Origin: Phytobacter palmae
GTDB taxonomy: Bacteria; Pseudomonadota; Gammaproteobacteria; Enterobacterales; Enterobacteriaceae
Length of the DNA stretch: 64,000 bases
Direction of reading: 5' to 3'
NCBI GenBank assembly: GCA_900112785.1
Contig: FONB01000008.1
Coordinates: 239,590-303,589 of the forward strand
Part shown: positions 22,589-33,318 of the stretch, one piece after another
How the letters are laid out: every line of letters begins with the position of its first letter
Position numbering within the stretch: position 1 is the stretch's first letter
Program-made: the position numbers and the translations under genes
Notes under the pieces: model-generated
What the model was told of the DNA's origin: nothing
Database searches by the model: none
The model's input: only the letters and a program-made list of their open reading frames with translations

Positions 22589-24283
22589 TTATTGCGCCGC
22601 AGCTTTTTGTGGCTCTGTTGTCGTTTGGGTGACAGGCTCCCGGGCAGGCAGGCTGTCACAAGGCTGTTCTTTCGGACAGACCAGATCGAGCATTTTCAGC
22701 GTGACGCCGTTTGTCCAGCCGAAACCGTCCTGCAACGGATATTCACCGCCGCCACCGCCTGTTCCGGTACTGCTGACATCATATTTCTCCACCAGCTTCT
22801 TCTCGCGATCATAGGTATGTTGCACGTTCGAGAGGAAGCGCCAGGTGACATCCATCGACAGCTTTTTCTGATCGTAGTTTTGCAAACCGGCGGCCGCCAC
22901 CCATTGCAGCGGCGCCCAGCCATTCGGCGCATCCCATTGTTGACCACTGTTGACGGTGGTTGTAGAAATCCCGCCGGGTTTCAACAACCGCGACTGTGTC
23001 GCCGCTGCGACCTTCGCTGCGCGTTCTTTTGCCGCTGCATTTACATACAGTGGGAAGAGAGCGGCTGCCGTCAACTGATTACGAACTTTTTTGGTTTTCA
23101 GGTCGTAATCGGCATACCACCCCTCTTTATCATTCCACAGGTTCGCTTCCATGGCTTTCTGCCGGGCCGAAGCCAGCGCTTCATACTGGCTCGCTTTGGC
23201 GCTGTCGCCAGACGCCTGGCTGGCGCGGGCAATCATTTTTTCCATTTTGTACATCAGCGCATTCAAATCCACCGGCACGATGCTGGTGGTGCGGATTGTT
23301 CCCAGTTGTTGCGGATCATCCATCCAGCGAGAACTGAAATCCCAGCCTGACGCCGCAGCGGAGCGCAGGTCGCGATAGATCTCGGTTGCCGGGCGGTTCG
23401 GGTTATTCTTCGCGGTAGTGACATCGTCCAGCCAGGACTCCGGACGCGGAGTGTCTTTATCATCCCAGTAGCGGTTCAGCACCGAACCGTCATCGAGTTT
23501 CACGACCCGCTTGTTAGCCTGACCGTTTTGTAGCCCCTCCAGCCCTTCCATCCAGTAGTGGTACTCTTTTTCCATTTGCGGCAGGTAGGTCTTGAGCACG
23601 TCATCGCCGTCATGGGATGCCAGTAACTCCACCATAAAAGCAAAGAAGGGGGGTTGGGAGCGGCTCAGATAGTAACTACGGTTGCCGTTGGGAATGTGGC
23701 CCCAGGTATCAATTTCGTAAGCAAAGTTTGCCACCATGTCTTCGATTTTGTCCCAGTGTCCGCTCTCAGCCAGCCCCAGCATGGTGAAATAACTGTCCCA
23801 GTAATAGACCTCGCGGAATCGGCCGCCCGGCACTACATAAGGCTTCGGCAGGGGGAGCAGCGAATCCCATTTTCCGGCTTTGTCGGTCGTGCGCGTCAGC
23901 ACGGGCCACAGACCATCTATATGCTCACGCAGGCTTTGCCCTTCCGGGGGAACATACTTTTCCCCTTCCTTTGGCAGATCAAAGTTGACGTTGACGAAGT
24001 GGCGTAGATCAAAGCTGGTCTGGTTTCGCTGCATACGATAATCCGCAAGGATCATCAGGGGATCCCCCTTGGGGACGGCATCGGCGAATGTTTTCTGATC
24101 GGCAAAGAGTTTGGCGCTTTGAACATCGCTAAACAACGGGCCGAGCAGAATATCCGGCGATTGCGGAGTGTTGGGCGCTTCCGCCGCGAACGCTGACGGA
24201 ATAAGTGAAAGCAGAGCGCCACCCAGTGCGATGTGCATTGCAAGATACAAGGCGCGCTGACGGCGCAAATCTGGTCTTGTCAT
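22589..24283 (-). CDS. treA: Periplasmic trehalase TreA
   Basis: TreA hydrolyses trehalose to two glucose in the periplasm under high osmolarity. The 564-residue precursor has a signal peptide with the hydrophobic core [18 protein letters not shown]. Both GH37 signatures are present: [15 protein letters not shown] near residue 150 and [13 protein letters not shown] near 450. A glycine run [10 protein letters not shown] near the C-terminus is also typical. In E. coli the dha genes lie upstream of treA; here a T6SS island takes that position. Confidence 0.97.
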   Translation of the reverse strand: MTRPDLRRQRALYLAMHIALGGALLSLIPSAFAAEAPNTPQSPDILLGPLFSDVQSAKLFADQKTFADAVPKGDPLMILADYRMQRNQTSFDLRHFVNVNFDLPKEGEKYVPPEGQSLREHIDGLWPVLTRTTDKAGKWDSLLPLPKPYVVPGGRFREVYYWDSYFTMLGLAESGHWDKIEDMVANFAYEIDTWGHIPNGNRSYYLSRSQPPFFAFMVELLASHDGDDVLKTYLPQMEKEYHYWMEGLEGLQNGQANKRVVKLDDGSVLNRYWDDKDTPRPESWLDDVTTAKNNPNRPATEIYRDLRSAAASGWDFSSRWMDDPQQLGTIRTTSIVPVDLNALMYKMEKMIARASQASGDSAKASQYEALASARQKAMEANLWNDKEGWYADYDLKTKKVRNQLTAAALFPLYVNAAAKERAAKVAAATQSRLLKPGGISTTTVNSGQQWDAPNGWAPLQWVAAAGLQNYDQKKLSMDVTWRFLSNVQHTYDREKKLVEKYDVSSTGTGGGGGEYPLQDGFGWTNGVTLKMLDLVCPKEQPCDSLPAREPVTQTTTEPQKAAAQ

Positions 24284-25318
24284 TAACTGTTCTCCTTAGC
24301 GGGTAAAAAGCGGGGCCGCAGTAGCCAACCTTGTGAAAACCTTAGTCGAATATCAGCCGAACGGCGTGCCCTGTGTGGCATTTTCCGTGCTTCCAGATAA
24401 TTTACCTTGCCCCCTTTTGGTATAAGTAAAAATTATGATTGGATGCCCGAAAACTGACATACCGGTGCTTTTTATGACCAGAATAGGTTATGAAGTAGCA
24501 ATTCAGACTAATAAATACGATTTCTGTCAAATAAAATAACGTCAATCGATCAGTTTTTCTTATTGAAAGAAAGGTGTCATATTCGTTTGTATCAAATAAG
24601 CTGAATTGATTCATTTAACGTGAGTTCACATTAAGTTAGCACTGCTAAATAGTGTCGCCCTGAAAATAACTTATTTAGCAAAAATAAAATATTTCCGCTG
24701 TTGATTATTTCGCAAAGGTAAGACCGATGAGTAATATTGACCTGACATGGATGCGCTATTTCATTTCATTCGCTTTCCCGTCCCTGACATTTCATGCTTT
24801 GCGCATCATTCCCTGTATTAAATGTGGTTTTTGGCCTACCAGGAATAAGGGGTAAATGAAGTGAATATTATATTTTAGGATTAATCCGATAACGAGTTTG
24901 TCAGGAGACGTTTCTAAGTGGCGCGGCAGATAAAATCATTAAATACAGTATGTTGATCTAAACTGGAAGGGGATTTAAGCTAATGCTGGCTATGATTTTT
25001 ATCATCGCGTTCCCAAAGTGAAATTGTTTCTTGAGAATTATCTTATTTTGCGTAATTCTTAAATATTCATTTTTCATTAAGGCCGGGATGATATTGAATT
25101 GTATCGTCTCGTCTGTAAAATTTAGACACGATTATCATTGATGAAGTCATATTCTCGCTGCCTTGCTGGTGCAACGGCTCGTGCGGTAGCTATGCCTTTA
25201 ATTAATTATTCGGCTGTTTTACAGGCTAAGGGAGAGACTTATTTTGAAAGAATGAAAAAGTTCTTTCCTGAACGTTCCAGTTCCACACAGTAATATATTT
25301 GCAATGGAAATCACCGCT
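24284..25318. other. AT-rich region between treA and the T6SS operon
   Basis: About 1 kb has no gene I can support. It must carry the treA promoter at its left end and the T6SS promoter at its right. The only short ORFs are a 70-codon minus ORF (24402-24614) without a recognisable protein and a 42-codon plus ORF starting at 24727 after a weak AAGGTAA. No tRNA, direct repeat or integrase marks an island boundary. Confidence 0.6.
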
Positions 25319-25813
25319 ATGAAAATGCGAAATGTATTAGCCCTGCTGTTTGTTTTTGCACTCTCCGCATGTAAAGCACCACCGCCGGCGACTCCCACAG
25401 ACGACACGATTGTGACCAGCGAGGTGAATGGCACCACGCTTACCCACCGCTATGCGGTAAAACCACCAAAAGAGTTTCAGCCTATCAAAGAGAACTACCG
25501 TGCACTCTATCCTGCGTCGCTGATGAGCACGCCGGATTACGGCGGCAAAATGATCCGCCAGCTGCAAACCGGTAAAACCTATGTGGTACTGGGCCAGGTT
25601 GAGCACTTCTGGATGGCGCTGGCCGATGAAGGTCAGGAAGAGTTGATCGGTTATGTTCCGATGCGTGCGGTCGTGAAAAGCGAGCTGTACGACGAAACCG
25701 TGCGGAAACAAACCCCGCGCCTGAGAGCCCGTCAGAAACAGACCTGTGTGTCGGTGGATGGTAGCAGTAAAGCATGTAAAAACAGCAACTCAGGTACGTG
25801 GATTCTCAACTAA
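25319..25813 (+). CDS. SH3-like lipoprotein at head of T6SS operon
   Basis: The ~164-residue precursor has a lipoprotein signal MKMRNVLALLFVFALSAC with lipobox LSAC. An SH3-like stretch follows (TGKTYVVLGQVEHFWMALADEG, then LIGYVPMRAVV), and the C-terminus holds two Cys (TCVSVDGSSKAC). It is 22 bases before tssJ and transcribed with it. Such lipoproteins occur at the head of some T6SS clusters and may assist envelope assembly, but the role is not established. The second in-frame Met is preferred for its GGAA box and signal peptide. Confidence 0.8.
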   Translation: MKMRNVLALLFVFALSACKAPPPATPTDDTIVTSEVNGTTLTHRYAVKPPKEFQPIKENYRALYPASLMSTPDYGGKMIRQLQTGKTYVVLGQVEHFWMALADEGQEELIGYVPMRAVVKSELYDETVRKQTPRLRARQKQTCVSVDGSSKACKNSNSGTWILN

Positions 25814-25835
25814 CTCGCCATCATGAGCGATGGAT

Positions 25836-26342
25836 ATGAAAACTAACTTCGTGGTACGCCAGATAATCCTGGCGTTTTTCCTTACGCTGACCACCCTGGT
25901 CAGCGGTTGTGGATCGACTTCACATAGCGTACCTGCCAGCTACACCCTTCAATTTCAGGCGCACCCGCAGGTCAACGCATCCGCGCCGCTCAAAGTCAGG
26001 GTTCTGCTGTTGAAATCCGACGCGACGTTCATGTCCGCCGATTTCTGGTCGCTACAAAACAATGCGGGAAACACCCTTGGGGCTAACCTGATCAACAGCG
26101 ATGAGTTCTTCTTGCTGCCCGGCCAACTGACAAAAACACTCACCGGCCAGGCTAACCCGGAAGCTCGCTATATCGGCGTGATGGCGGAGTATCAGGCGCT
26201 GGATGGCAAAAAATGGCGAATCTCCATTCCGCTTCCCGTGCAGGGTGAAAGTCGCTTTTACGAATTCTGGAAATCGTCGTCTGACTCACTTGAAGCCAGC
26301 GTTTTTCTCGACGTGAACGGGATCCGCGTCGTTTCCAGATAG
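25836..26342 (+). CDS. tssJ: T6SS outer-membrane lipoprotein TssJ
   Basis: TssJ (SciN) is the outer-membrane lipoprotein that anchors the TssLM membrane complex by binding the TssM C-terminus. The signal and lipobox are FFLTLTTLVSGC. The transthyretin-like beta-sandwich is suggested by ASAPLKVRVLLLKSDATFMSADFW and LLPGQLTKTLTGQ, typical of TssJ. The start is either Met at 25830 or at 25836; the second has better spacing from a GAG box. It lies 25 bases before tssK. Confidence 0.92.
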   Translation: MKTNFVVRQIILAFFLTLTTLVSGCGSTSHSVPASYTLQFQAHPQVNASAPLKVRVLLLKSDATFMSADFWSLQNNAGNTLGANLINSDEFFLLPGQLTKTLTGQANPEARYIGVMAEYQALDGKKWRISIPLPVQGESRFYEFWKSSSDSLEASVFLDVNGIRVVSR

Positions 26343-26367
26343 CGCCCAGTCTTAACAGGAAAACAGC

Positions 26368-27711
26368 ATGAACAAAGCAGAAAAGGTCGTCTGGACCGAG
26401 GGTATGTTTCTGCGTCCCCATCATTTTCAACGTGCGGAAAGCCACCTGCATAACCACATTCGTGAATGGGGGACGTTACAACGACCCTTCCTGTGGGGCT
26501 TTCTGGACCTTGAACTTGATGACGCAATGTTACGCCAGGGCTGTATCGCGCTGAGTTACGCCAGCGGTCTGCTACCGGATGGCACATTTTTTTCCTTTCA
26601 CGATCCTCGTTATGCGCCCGCGCCATTAGCCATTGGGGATAACGTTACCAATGAGCGTGTCGTGCTGGCCTTACCTGCCCGTCGGGGTGGTCGTGAAGAG
26701 GTTATCTTCAGCGAGGATAAAGAGTCACTGGCACGCTACGTTGCCTGGGAAGCGGAAGTGGATGATGACAACGCCATTTCGGTTGGCCCGGCGGCCGTAC
26801 AATTTGGCCGGTTACGTCTGAAACTGATGCTGGAAAAAGATCTCACTGCCGAGTGGACGGCGATGGGTGTGGTTCAGATACTGGAAAAGCGGAACGATAA
26901 TCACATTCGTCATGATTCGGCCTATATTCCGCCGATGCTTAACGCCACTAACAGCGCGCCGCTGTACGCGATGATAAACGATCTCCAGAGCTTGTTATCT
27001 CAGCGCAGCCAGCAGTTTGCCCAGCGTCTGCGCCAGCCTGGTCGCTTCAATACCACGGAAATGGTCGAATTTTCTCTGCTGGCGTTGATCAATCACCACG
27101 TCGGGTTGATCTCGCATCTGAAAACTTTGCCGCTGCTGCACCCGGAAGAACTCTGGCGCGAATGGCTGGCATTCGCCACGGAATTAACGACCTGGACATC
27201 CGCGCGTGCGCCGGAGGAGGTGCTGCCGGTTTATGACCACGATAATCTCGCGGGCTGCTTTAACCGTCTGGTGCTGATGTTACGTCAGGGGCTGTCGCTG
27301 GTGCTGGAAGAGCATGCCATTCAACTGCCGCTTACCGAGCGCACCCACGGCCTCAATGTCGCGACGCTGCCTTCAACCAGTATGGCGCGGGAATTTGGTT
27401 TCGTTCTGGCGGTGAAAGCCAATGTACCGGGTGAGATGCTGCAAACGCATTTCCCGGCGCAGATGAAAGTCGCCCCGGTCACTAAAATTCGCGATCTGGT
27501 GCAACTACAGCTCCCCGGCATGAAGTTGCGGGCGATGCCTGTCGCGCCGCCGCAAATTCCCTGGCATGCAGGCTACAACTACTTCGAACTGGAAAAAGGG
27601 GGCGAGCTCTGGAGCGAAATGGAGAAATCCGGCGCCTTTGCGCTGCATCTGGCAGGGGAATTTCCAGGACTGGATATGGAATTTTGGGCCGTCCGTAGCC
27701 CGAAAGATTAA
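26368..27711 (+). CDS. tssK: T6SS baseplate protein TssK
   Basis: TssK is the trimeric baseplate protein that links the TssEFG wedge to the TssL/TssM cytoplasmic domains. The 447-residue length is normal. The start region KVVWTEGMFLRPHHFQRAE is highly conserved in the family, as is YFELEKGGELWSEMEKSGAFALHLAGEFPGL near the C-terminus. An AGGAA ribosome site precedes the ATG. It lies between tssJ and tssL. Confidence 0.97.
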   Translation: MNKAEKVVWTEGMFLRPHHFQRAESHLHNHIREWGTLQRPFLWGFLDLELDDAMLRQGCIALSYASGLLPDGTFFSFHDPRYAPAPLAIGDNVTNERVVLALPARRGGREEVIFSEDKESLARYVAWEAEVDDDNAISVGPAAVQFGRLRLKLMLEKDLTAEWTAMGVVQILEKRNDNHIRHDSAYIPPMLNATNSAPLYAMINDLQSLLSQRSQQFAQRLRQPGRFNTTEMVEFSLLALINHHVGLISHLKTLPLLHPEELWREWLAFATELTTWTSARAPEEVLPVYDHDNLAGCFNRLVLMLRQGLSLVLEEHAIQLPLTERTHGLNVATLPSTSMAREFGFVLAVKANVPGEMLQTHFPAQMKVAPVTKIRDLVQLQLPGMKLRAMPVAPPQIPWHAGYNYFELEKGGELWSEMEKSGAFALHLAGEFPGLDMEFWAVRSPKD

Positions 27712-27726
27712 TAGCGAGCGCAAGAT

Positions 27727-28965
27727 ATGCAGGAACAACACGCTAACGGCCGTGATGCCGATGTTGCGGGCGCGGGGGGGAACAACCCGCTGGTGGCCGC
27801 CGCCAACCCGCTGCTTAACGCGATACCGCAGATTCGCCACTCTGTTTCTCACGATGACCAGGCTGGCCTGCGCCAGCAACTGATTGATGAAATTCGCCGT
27901 TTTGAAGTGCGCTGCCAGCAGTCGGGTCTTGCATATGAAGTGATTGTCGGGGCGCGTTATTGCCTGTGTACCGCTCTGGATGAAGCGGCGGCGCTGACGC
28001 CCTGGGGTAGCCGTGGCGTCTGGTCCGGTAGCGGACTGCTGGTCACCTTTCATAACGAAACCTGGGGTGGCGAGAAATTTTTCCAGCTACTGGCGCGCCT
28101 GTCGCAAAACCCGCGGGAACATATTGTCCTGCTGGAGCTCATTAATTTTTGTCTGTTGCTTGGCTTCGAAGGTCGTTATCGGGTCATGGACAATGGCCGT
28201 ACCCAGCTTGAAACCATCAAGCAGCGTCTGTGGCAGATGATTCGTGGCGTACGCGGGAATTATCCGCCGCCGTTGTCGCCGCATCCGGAGGATCAGCCGG
28301 TTCTGCGCAAATTGTGGCGTCCGATGATCCCGCTGTGGGCCTGTGTGGCCCTGGCCGGCTTTCTTGCCTGCCTGTTTTACATCGTTCTTAACTGGCGGCT
28401 TGGCGATAACACAAACCCGGTACTGGCAAAAATTTACCAGACCACCCTGCCCGAAGCGGCGATTGCCCAGCCTGCGCCGTCGCTCCCCCCGGTGCTTAAC
28501 CTGCGTGGCTTCCTGAAACCGGAAATCGACGCCGGGCTTGTCGCGGTGCGCGATGAAACGGATCGCAGCGTGGTCACCCTCAAAGGCGATGGGCTGTTTG
28601 CCTCTGGTTCTACGGTGGCACGTGAAAACTACGCACCGGTGATTGACCGCGTAGCGCAGGCCATGAACAACGTCAGCGGCAAGATTCTGGTGGTGGGCTA
28701 CAGCGATAACGTACCTATTCGCAGCGCACGCTTTGCTTCTAACTATGAACTGTCCCTCGAACGCGCGCGCTCCGTACAGTCGCTGTTGCAAAAACACTTA
28801 AGCCAGCCGGATCGCGTTAAAGCGGAAGGGCGGGGTGAAATGAACCCCATAGCGCCGAACAATACGGCGGAAAACCGCGCCCGCAACCGCCGCGTGGAGA
28901 TAACGTTACTGGTTTCGCCGGCTAATACGGCAGCCGAACTGAACGGATTGCCACAAGGAAACTAA
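27727..28965 (+). CDS. tssL: T6SS protein TssL with OmpA-like peptidoglycan-binding domain
   Basis: TssL (DotU family) forms the inner-membrane complex with TssM. The cytoplasmic DotU domain covers residues 1-190 (CLCTALDEAAALTPWG). One transmembrane helix lies near residue 200 (IPLWACVALAGFLACLFYIVL). The periplasmic part ends in an OmpA-like domain (VVGYSDNVPIRSARFASNYELSLERA and NRARNRRVEITLLV). It is therefore the extended form of TssL, able to anchor to peptidoglycan without a separate TagL protein. It starts 15 bases after tssK and is 2 bases from tssM. Confidence 0.96.
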   Translation: MQEQHANGRDADVAGAGGNNPLVAAANPLLNAIPQIRHSVSHDDQAGLRQQLIDEIRRFEVRCQQSGLAYEVIVGARYCLCTALDEAAALTPWGSRGVWSGSGLLVTFHNETWGGEKFFQLLARLSQNPREHIVLLELINFCLLLGFEGRYRVMDNGRTQLETIKQRLWQMIRGVRGNYPPPLSPHPEDQPVLRKLWRPMIPLWACVALAGFLACLFYIVLNWRLGDNTNPVLAKIYQTTLPEAAIAQPAPSLPPVLNLRGFLKPEIDAGLVAVRDETDRSVVTLKGDGLFASGSTVARENYAPVIDRVAQAMNNVSGKILVVGYSDNVPIRSARFASNYELSLERARSVQSLLQKHLSQPDRVKAEGRGEMNPIAPNNTAENRARNRRVEITLLVSPANTAAELNGLPQGN

Positions 28966-28967
28966 GG

Positions 28968-31900
28968 ATGAATAGTCTGCTTTCAATTCTGACGAACCGC
29001 ATATTGTGGGGTTTTCTTGGGATGACGGCGCTGGCGGCGGTGATCTGGATGATAGGTCCGCTGCTCTCTGTCGTCGATTCACGTCCGCTGGAGTCTGAAC
29101 AAAACCGGATCATCACCATCGCGGTGATGTATTTCATCTGGGTGCAAAGCCACATCATTCCGCGTCTTTACAACGCGTGGCTGAACCGCAAACTGATGGA
29201 CAACCTGAAAAGTGATAATGCGCCGAAAGAGACGGCGGATCACAAACGGTTGAACAGCGAAGAACAGATCCTGGCCGACCGCTTTGAAGAAGCGTCTCAG
29301 GTACTGAAAAAAGCCCATTTCAACCAGCCTGGTCAGCGTGGTGGACAGTGGACACAGCGTTTCAGCACCCAGTATCTGTATCAGTTACCCTGGTACGTGG
29401 TGATTGGTGCGCCAGGCGCCGGGAAAACCACCGCGCTGGTTAACTCCGGGCTGCAATTTCCGCTGGCAGACAAATTTGGCAAAACAGCGCTGCGCGGGAT
29501 TGGCGGTACGCGCAACTGCGACTGGTGGTTTACCAATGAAGCGGTTCTGCTGGATACCGCCGGGCGTTACAGCACCCAGGAGAGCGAGCAGGCGCAGGAT
29601 GCCAGCGAATGGCTGAAATTCCTCGGTCTTTTGCAAAAATACCGTCGCCGTCAGCCCATTAACGGGGTGATTGTGACCGTGAGCGTTGCCGATCTGCTTA
29701 CCCAGTCAGCCGACGCGTCACGCGAACAGGCACTCAATTTACGCAAACGCCTGACCGAACTGCATGAACAACTGGGGATTCGTTTTCCGGTCTATCTGCT
29801 GGTCACCAAAGCCGACCTCCTGAAAGGTTTTCGCGCCTATTTCGCCGGGTTTGATAAAGCCCAGCGTGACCAGATTTGGGGCTTTACCTTCCCCTGGCAG
29901 GAGGGTAAACAGGCCGATTTTGACCTGATGGGGCGTTTTACTCAGGAGTACGCGCTCCTGCAACAGCGCCTCGATGCAGCTTTACCCGATATTTTACTCC
30001 ATGAGAGCGATCCAAAAGCGAGAGCCGAAAGCTACCTGTTCCCTCAGGAGTTTGCTGCGCTGCGTCCGCTACTGGCCGACTATCTGCACACGCTCTTTGC
30101 CCGCTCTAATTTCGAAACCGAATTCTCACCGCGCGGTATCTATCTGGCGAGCGGTACTCAGGAAGGGCTGCCGTTTGACCGGGTGATGGGCGAACTGGGG
30201 CGTTCGCTCTCGCTTCCTCGTGGTAACACCGGTGACAGCTGGGATAGCGTCAGCAAAGAGGAGCCAGTACCCGGCGGTAAAGGGCAAAGCTTCTTTATCA
30301 AAAATCTGCTGCAGAACGTCATTTTCCAGGAAGCCGGTATTGCCGGGCAGAATCGCTGGTGGGAAATGCGCAACCGGGCGGTGATGTGGGCTGGTTATGC
30401 CGCTCTGCTGGTGCTGCTGGTGGTGATTTGCGGCCTGTGGCTGACAAGCTACAGCAACAACAAAACGTATCTGCAGGAAGTCGAAGCGAAAGTGCCGGGC
30501 ATCAGCCAGGAGATCAAAGCGCTGCGCGAGCGTCCGCAAGGGGATGTGTTTGCCTTGCTGCCGCTGCTGAACAGCCTCTCGGCGCTGCCGCAAAGTGAGT
30601 CATTCGACGTTAACGATCCGCCACTGACCCGCCGTATGGGCTTGTATCGCGGCTATGACGTCTCCGACGCGTCGCAGGCGTTGTACCAGAAAGCGCTGCA
30701 GGAGTTGCTATTACCGGATGTGGCGACACGCATCACCACCTGGCTGCGTAACGACAACGGCAGCGACGTGGAATACAGCTACGAAGCGTTAAAAGCGTAC
30801 CAGATGCTCTACCAGCCGAAACATTATGACGGCAAGTTCCTGCATCAGTGGGTCATGCTCAACCTGGAGCGTAACCTGCCGCAGAATATGACGCAGGCCC
30901 AGCTTCGTCGTCTGGAGTGGCATTTGACCCAACTGCTGGAGCCACAAATTCAGTCGTCGCCGTTTGCCAAAGACGAGGCGCTGATTGCCAGGGAACAGGC
31001 GTTAATCAACCAACAGCCGCTCGCGGCACGCGTCTACGGACGCCTGAAACGTCTGCTTGCGGCGGATGAAAACCTTAAACCGGTTTCGCTGGCCTCACTG
31101 GCTGGCCCGCAAAGTGAGCTGGTGTTCTCGCGCAAAAGCGGCAAATCGCTGAATGACGGTATCCCCGGTTTATATACTCCAGACGGTTACTGGCAACATT
31201 TTGATAAGCAGATTGGCACCGTGACCAGCGCGCTGCATACCGACGATGCCTGGGTTCTTGGATCTACCGTCAAACAGGAAGATCAACAGCAGACAGATAA
31301 CGCCGTACGCCAGCTTTACGCGCGGGATTTTATCAGTCAGTGGGATAGCTTCCTCAGCGATATTGCCCTGAACAACAGCGCTAATCTTTCACAGCGCATT
31401 AATGCTGCGCGGCTGCTCTCAGGCAACAGCTCGCCGCTGCGCCAGTTGGTGGTCAACTTAAGCCAGGTGCTGACCCTGACTCGTGATACGCCGGAAGAGG
31501 GCGAAAAAAAACCGGATGAAGGCAACAGCACCAGCCGCACACTAAACGTGTTATTCGGTAATCGCGACAATAATACTTCCGCGCCTGCAGCCGCAGCAGT
31601 TCAGACGCCGGAACAGCGGGTAACAGAACACTACGCACCGATTATCGAACTGGCCCAGCCGCTGGAAAAAGGCGGTAAAACCATCGTATTTGATGATTTT
31701 CTTAAACAGATCGATGAACTTTATCGCTACCTGACGGCGGTGCAGGATGCGGCGAACAGCGGCATGCCGGCCCCCGGCGGTGAAGCCATCAGCCGCCTGC
31801 AGGCAAGCGCAGGACGCCTGCCCGGCGGATTGCAGTCAATGTTCAGTAATATGGCGGTGGGGGCCAGTAGCGATACGCAAAGCCGCGAACTGGAAAATGT

Positions 31901-32582
31901 GCGCAAACGTATCAGCGTGGAAGTGGGCGGTTTTTGCCGCCAGGCCATCGCCGGACGTTACCCCCTGGTTCGTAATGCCAGCAGTGAAGTGACGCCAGAC
32001 GACCTGGCGCGCATGTTTGCCCCTGGAACCGGGCTGATGGACAGTTTCTTTCGCGACAACCTGACCAGTAAAGTGGATACCACCCAGTCGCCCTGGCGCT
32101 TTATGCCGGGCATCGATGGCAAAACATTGCCGGGTAGCGAAGGTTTACTGGTGCCGTTTCAACAGGCGCAATCTATTCGCGATGCTTTTTTCGCCGGGGG
32201 AAGCGCAACGCCCTCTTATCGTGTGACGGTGCGTACGGTAAGCATGGACAACGCGATTTTGAACCTGACGCTGGATGTGGATGGACAGATTCTCCGTTAC
32301 AGCCACGGCCCGCAGGCGGTGCAACTGGTGAACTGGCCAGGACCGGGCGGAACCAACCAGGTACGGATGCAGCTTGGACTGACCAATGGCACCACCTCGA
32401 CGCTGGTGACTAATGGTGCATGGGCGCTGAACCGCTTTGTCGACAAGGCGCGCGTGACCCCGGGCAGCAGCAGTCTGAGCCGCCAGGCAACGTATAACGT
32501 TGATGGACATCAGGTGACGCTTGAGTTTATCCCTGGCAGCATCCGCAACCCGTTTCAGCTTCCCCGTTTCGCATGCCCTTAA
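28968..32582 (+). CDS. tssM: T6SS inner-membrane protein TssM (IcmF)
   Basis: TssM spans the inner membrane and periplasm and contacts TssJ. The 1204-residue protein has N-terminal helices (ILWGFLGMTALAAVIWMIG and IITIAVMYFIWVQSHII). A cytoplasmic NTPase-like domain with Walker A GAPGAGKTTAL near residue 148 follows, then a third helix near residue 470 (YAALLVLLVVICGLWLTS) and a long periplasmic region. The N-terminal ATP-binding motif is intact. It lies between tssL and tagF. Confidence 0.97.
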   Translation: MNSLLSILTNRILWGFLGMTALAAVIWMIGPLLSVVDSRPLESEQNRIITIAVMYFIWVQSHIIPRLYNAWLNRKLMDNLKSDNAPKETADHKRLNSEEQILADRFEEASQVLKKAHFNQPGQRGGQWTQRFSTQYLYQLPWYVVIGAPGAGKTTALVNSGLQFPLADKFGKTALRGIGGTRNCDWWFTNEAVLLDTAGRYSTQESEQAQDASEWLKFLGLLQKYRRRQPINGVIVTVSVADLLTQSADASREQALNLRKRLTELHEQLGIRFPVYLLVTKADLLKGFRAYFAGFDKAQRDQIWGFTFPWQEGKQADFDLMGRFTQEYALLQQRLDAALPDILLHESDPKARAESYLFPQEFAALRPLLADYLHTLFARSNFETEFSPRGIYLASGTQEGLPFDRVMGELGRSLSLPRGNTGDSWDSVSKEEPVPGGKGQSFFIKNLLQNVIFQEAGIAGQNRWWEMRNRAVMWAGYAALLVLLVVICGLWLTSYSNNKTYLQEVEAKVPGISQEIKALRERPQGDVFALLPLLNSLSALPQSESFDVNDPPLTRRMGLYRGYDVSDASQALYQKALQELLLPDVATRITTWLRNDNGSDVEYSYEALKAYQMLYQPKHYDGKFLHQWVMLNLERNLPQNMTQAQLRRLEWHLTQLLEPQIQSSPFAKDEALIAREQALINQQPLAARVYGRLKRLLAADENLKPVSLASLAGPQSELVFSRKSGKSLNDGIPGLYTPDGYWQHFDKQIGTVTSALHTDDAWVLGSTVKQEDQQQTDNAVRQLYARDFISQWDSFLSDIALNNSANLSQRINAARLLSGNSSPLRQLVVNLSQVLTLTRDTPEEGEKKPDEGNSTSRTLNVLFGNRDNNTSAPAAAAVQTPEQRVTEHYAPIIELAQPLEKGGKTIVFDDFLKQIDELYRYLTAVQDAANSGMPAPGGEAISRLQASAGRLPGGLQSMFSNMAVGASSDTQSRELENVRKRISVEVGGFCRQAIAGRYPLVRNASSEVTPDDLARMFAPGTGLMDSFFRDNLTSKVDTTQSPWRFMPGIDGKTLPGSEGLLVPFQQAQSIRDAFFAGGSATPSYRVTVRTVSMDNAILNLTLDVDGQILRYSHGPQAVQLVNWPGPGGTNQVRMQLGLTNGTTSTLVTNGAWALNRFVDKARVTPGSSSLSRQATYNVDGHQVTLEFIPGSIRNPFQLPRFACP

Positions 32583-32598
32583 CCGCAAGGAAAGTCGA

Positions 32599-33306
32599 AT
32601 GACTACGACGAGTGCAATTAGCTGGTATGGAAAATTGCCCAGTGCCGGCGACTTCTTACAGCGACGTTTCCCGGACGCGCTCCAGCGTCAATGGTCCCAT
32701 TGGTTTCAGGTGGGGCTGATGAACTGGCAAAAAGAGGAAGAGCGTGCGGCGGACAGGCAATTCGGCAATGCGCCGATATGGAATTTTGTCGTGCCGCCAA
32801 TGTTAGGTGGCCAGCAGGTACAGATGGGCTGTTTGTTACCCGGTCGCGATAGCGTCGGGCGGCAATATCCACTGTGCGCTTTGCTGGCAATTAACCCGCT
32901 GGAGTGGTCTGCGCGACAACTGGCGCAGTCCGGTGACTGGTATCAGCAATTAGGGAGAACCCTGTTGCATGCGATTCGCAACGGTTACTCCGCAGAACAA
33001 CTCGATCAGTCGCTGCTCTTGATCCCCACGCCGCAGCCGGTGGTGGAAGAAAGCCGCTCGGAAATCCTTGATGTTATTGGCTACGAAGGCGACGCGGCGC
33101 CTACGCTTGGCTGGCGTCAGGCGGCGGAGTGTTTCGACCCGCTGCGCCAGACCAGTTTCTGGTGGACCAACCGTAGCGATGGCTATCCGCTTTACACCCA
33201 TGTGCACAGCGGCAATTTTACCGGACAGCTTTTTACCATGTTGTTCGATCCGGCAGGCGGCGCGCGACCGGGTCGTCATGGTCTTTATCCTCCGATGTTT
33301 GATTAA
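32599..33306 (+). CDS. tagF: T6SS post-translational regulator TagF
   Basis: This ~235-residue protein of the TagF (DUF2094) family starts with the conserved ISWYGKLPSAGDFLQRRFP block. In Pseudomonas and Serratia TagF represses T6SS assembly after translation by sequestering Fha, and it acts with the PpkA-PppA pathway, whose parts are encoded at 40356, 42137 and 51057. The start follows an AAGGAA box; the frame is open upstream only because it overlaps the tssM 3' end. Confidence 0.93.
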   Translation: MTTTSAISWYGKLPSAGDFLQRRFPDALQRQWSHWFQVGLMNWQKEEERAADRQFGNAPIWNFVVPPMLGGQQVQMGCLLPGRDSVGRQYPLCALLAINPLEWSARQLAQSGDWYQQLGRTLLHAIRNGYSAEQLDQSLLLIPTPQPVVEESRSEILDVIGYEGDAAPTLGWRQAAECFDPLRQTSFWWTNRSDGYPLYTHVHSGNFTGQLFTMLFDPAGGARPGRHGLYPPMFD

Positions 33307-33318
33307 GCGAATCTGTGT

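Noticed and set aside
24402..24614. 70-codon minus-strand ORF in the treA-T6SS gap
   Set aside because: It has AT-rich chance composition, no good ribosome site and no recognisable protein. It is kept as non-coding.
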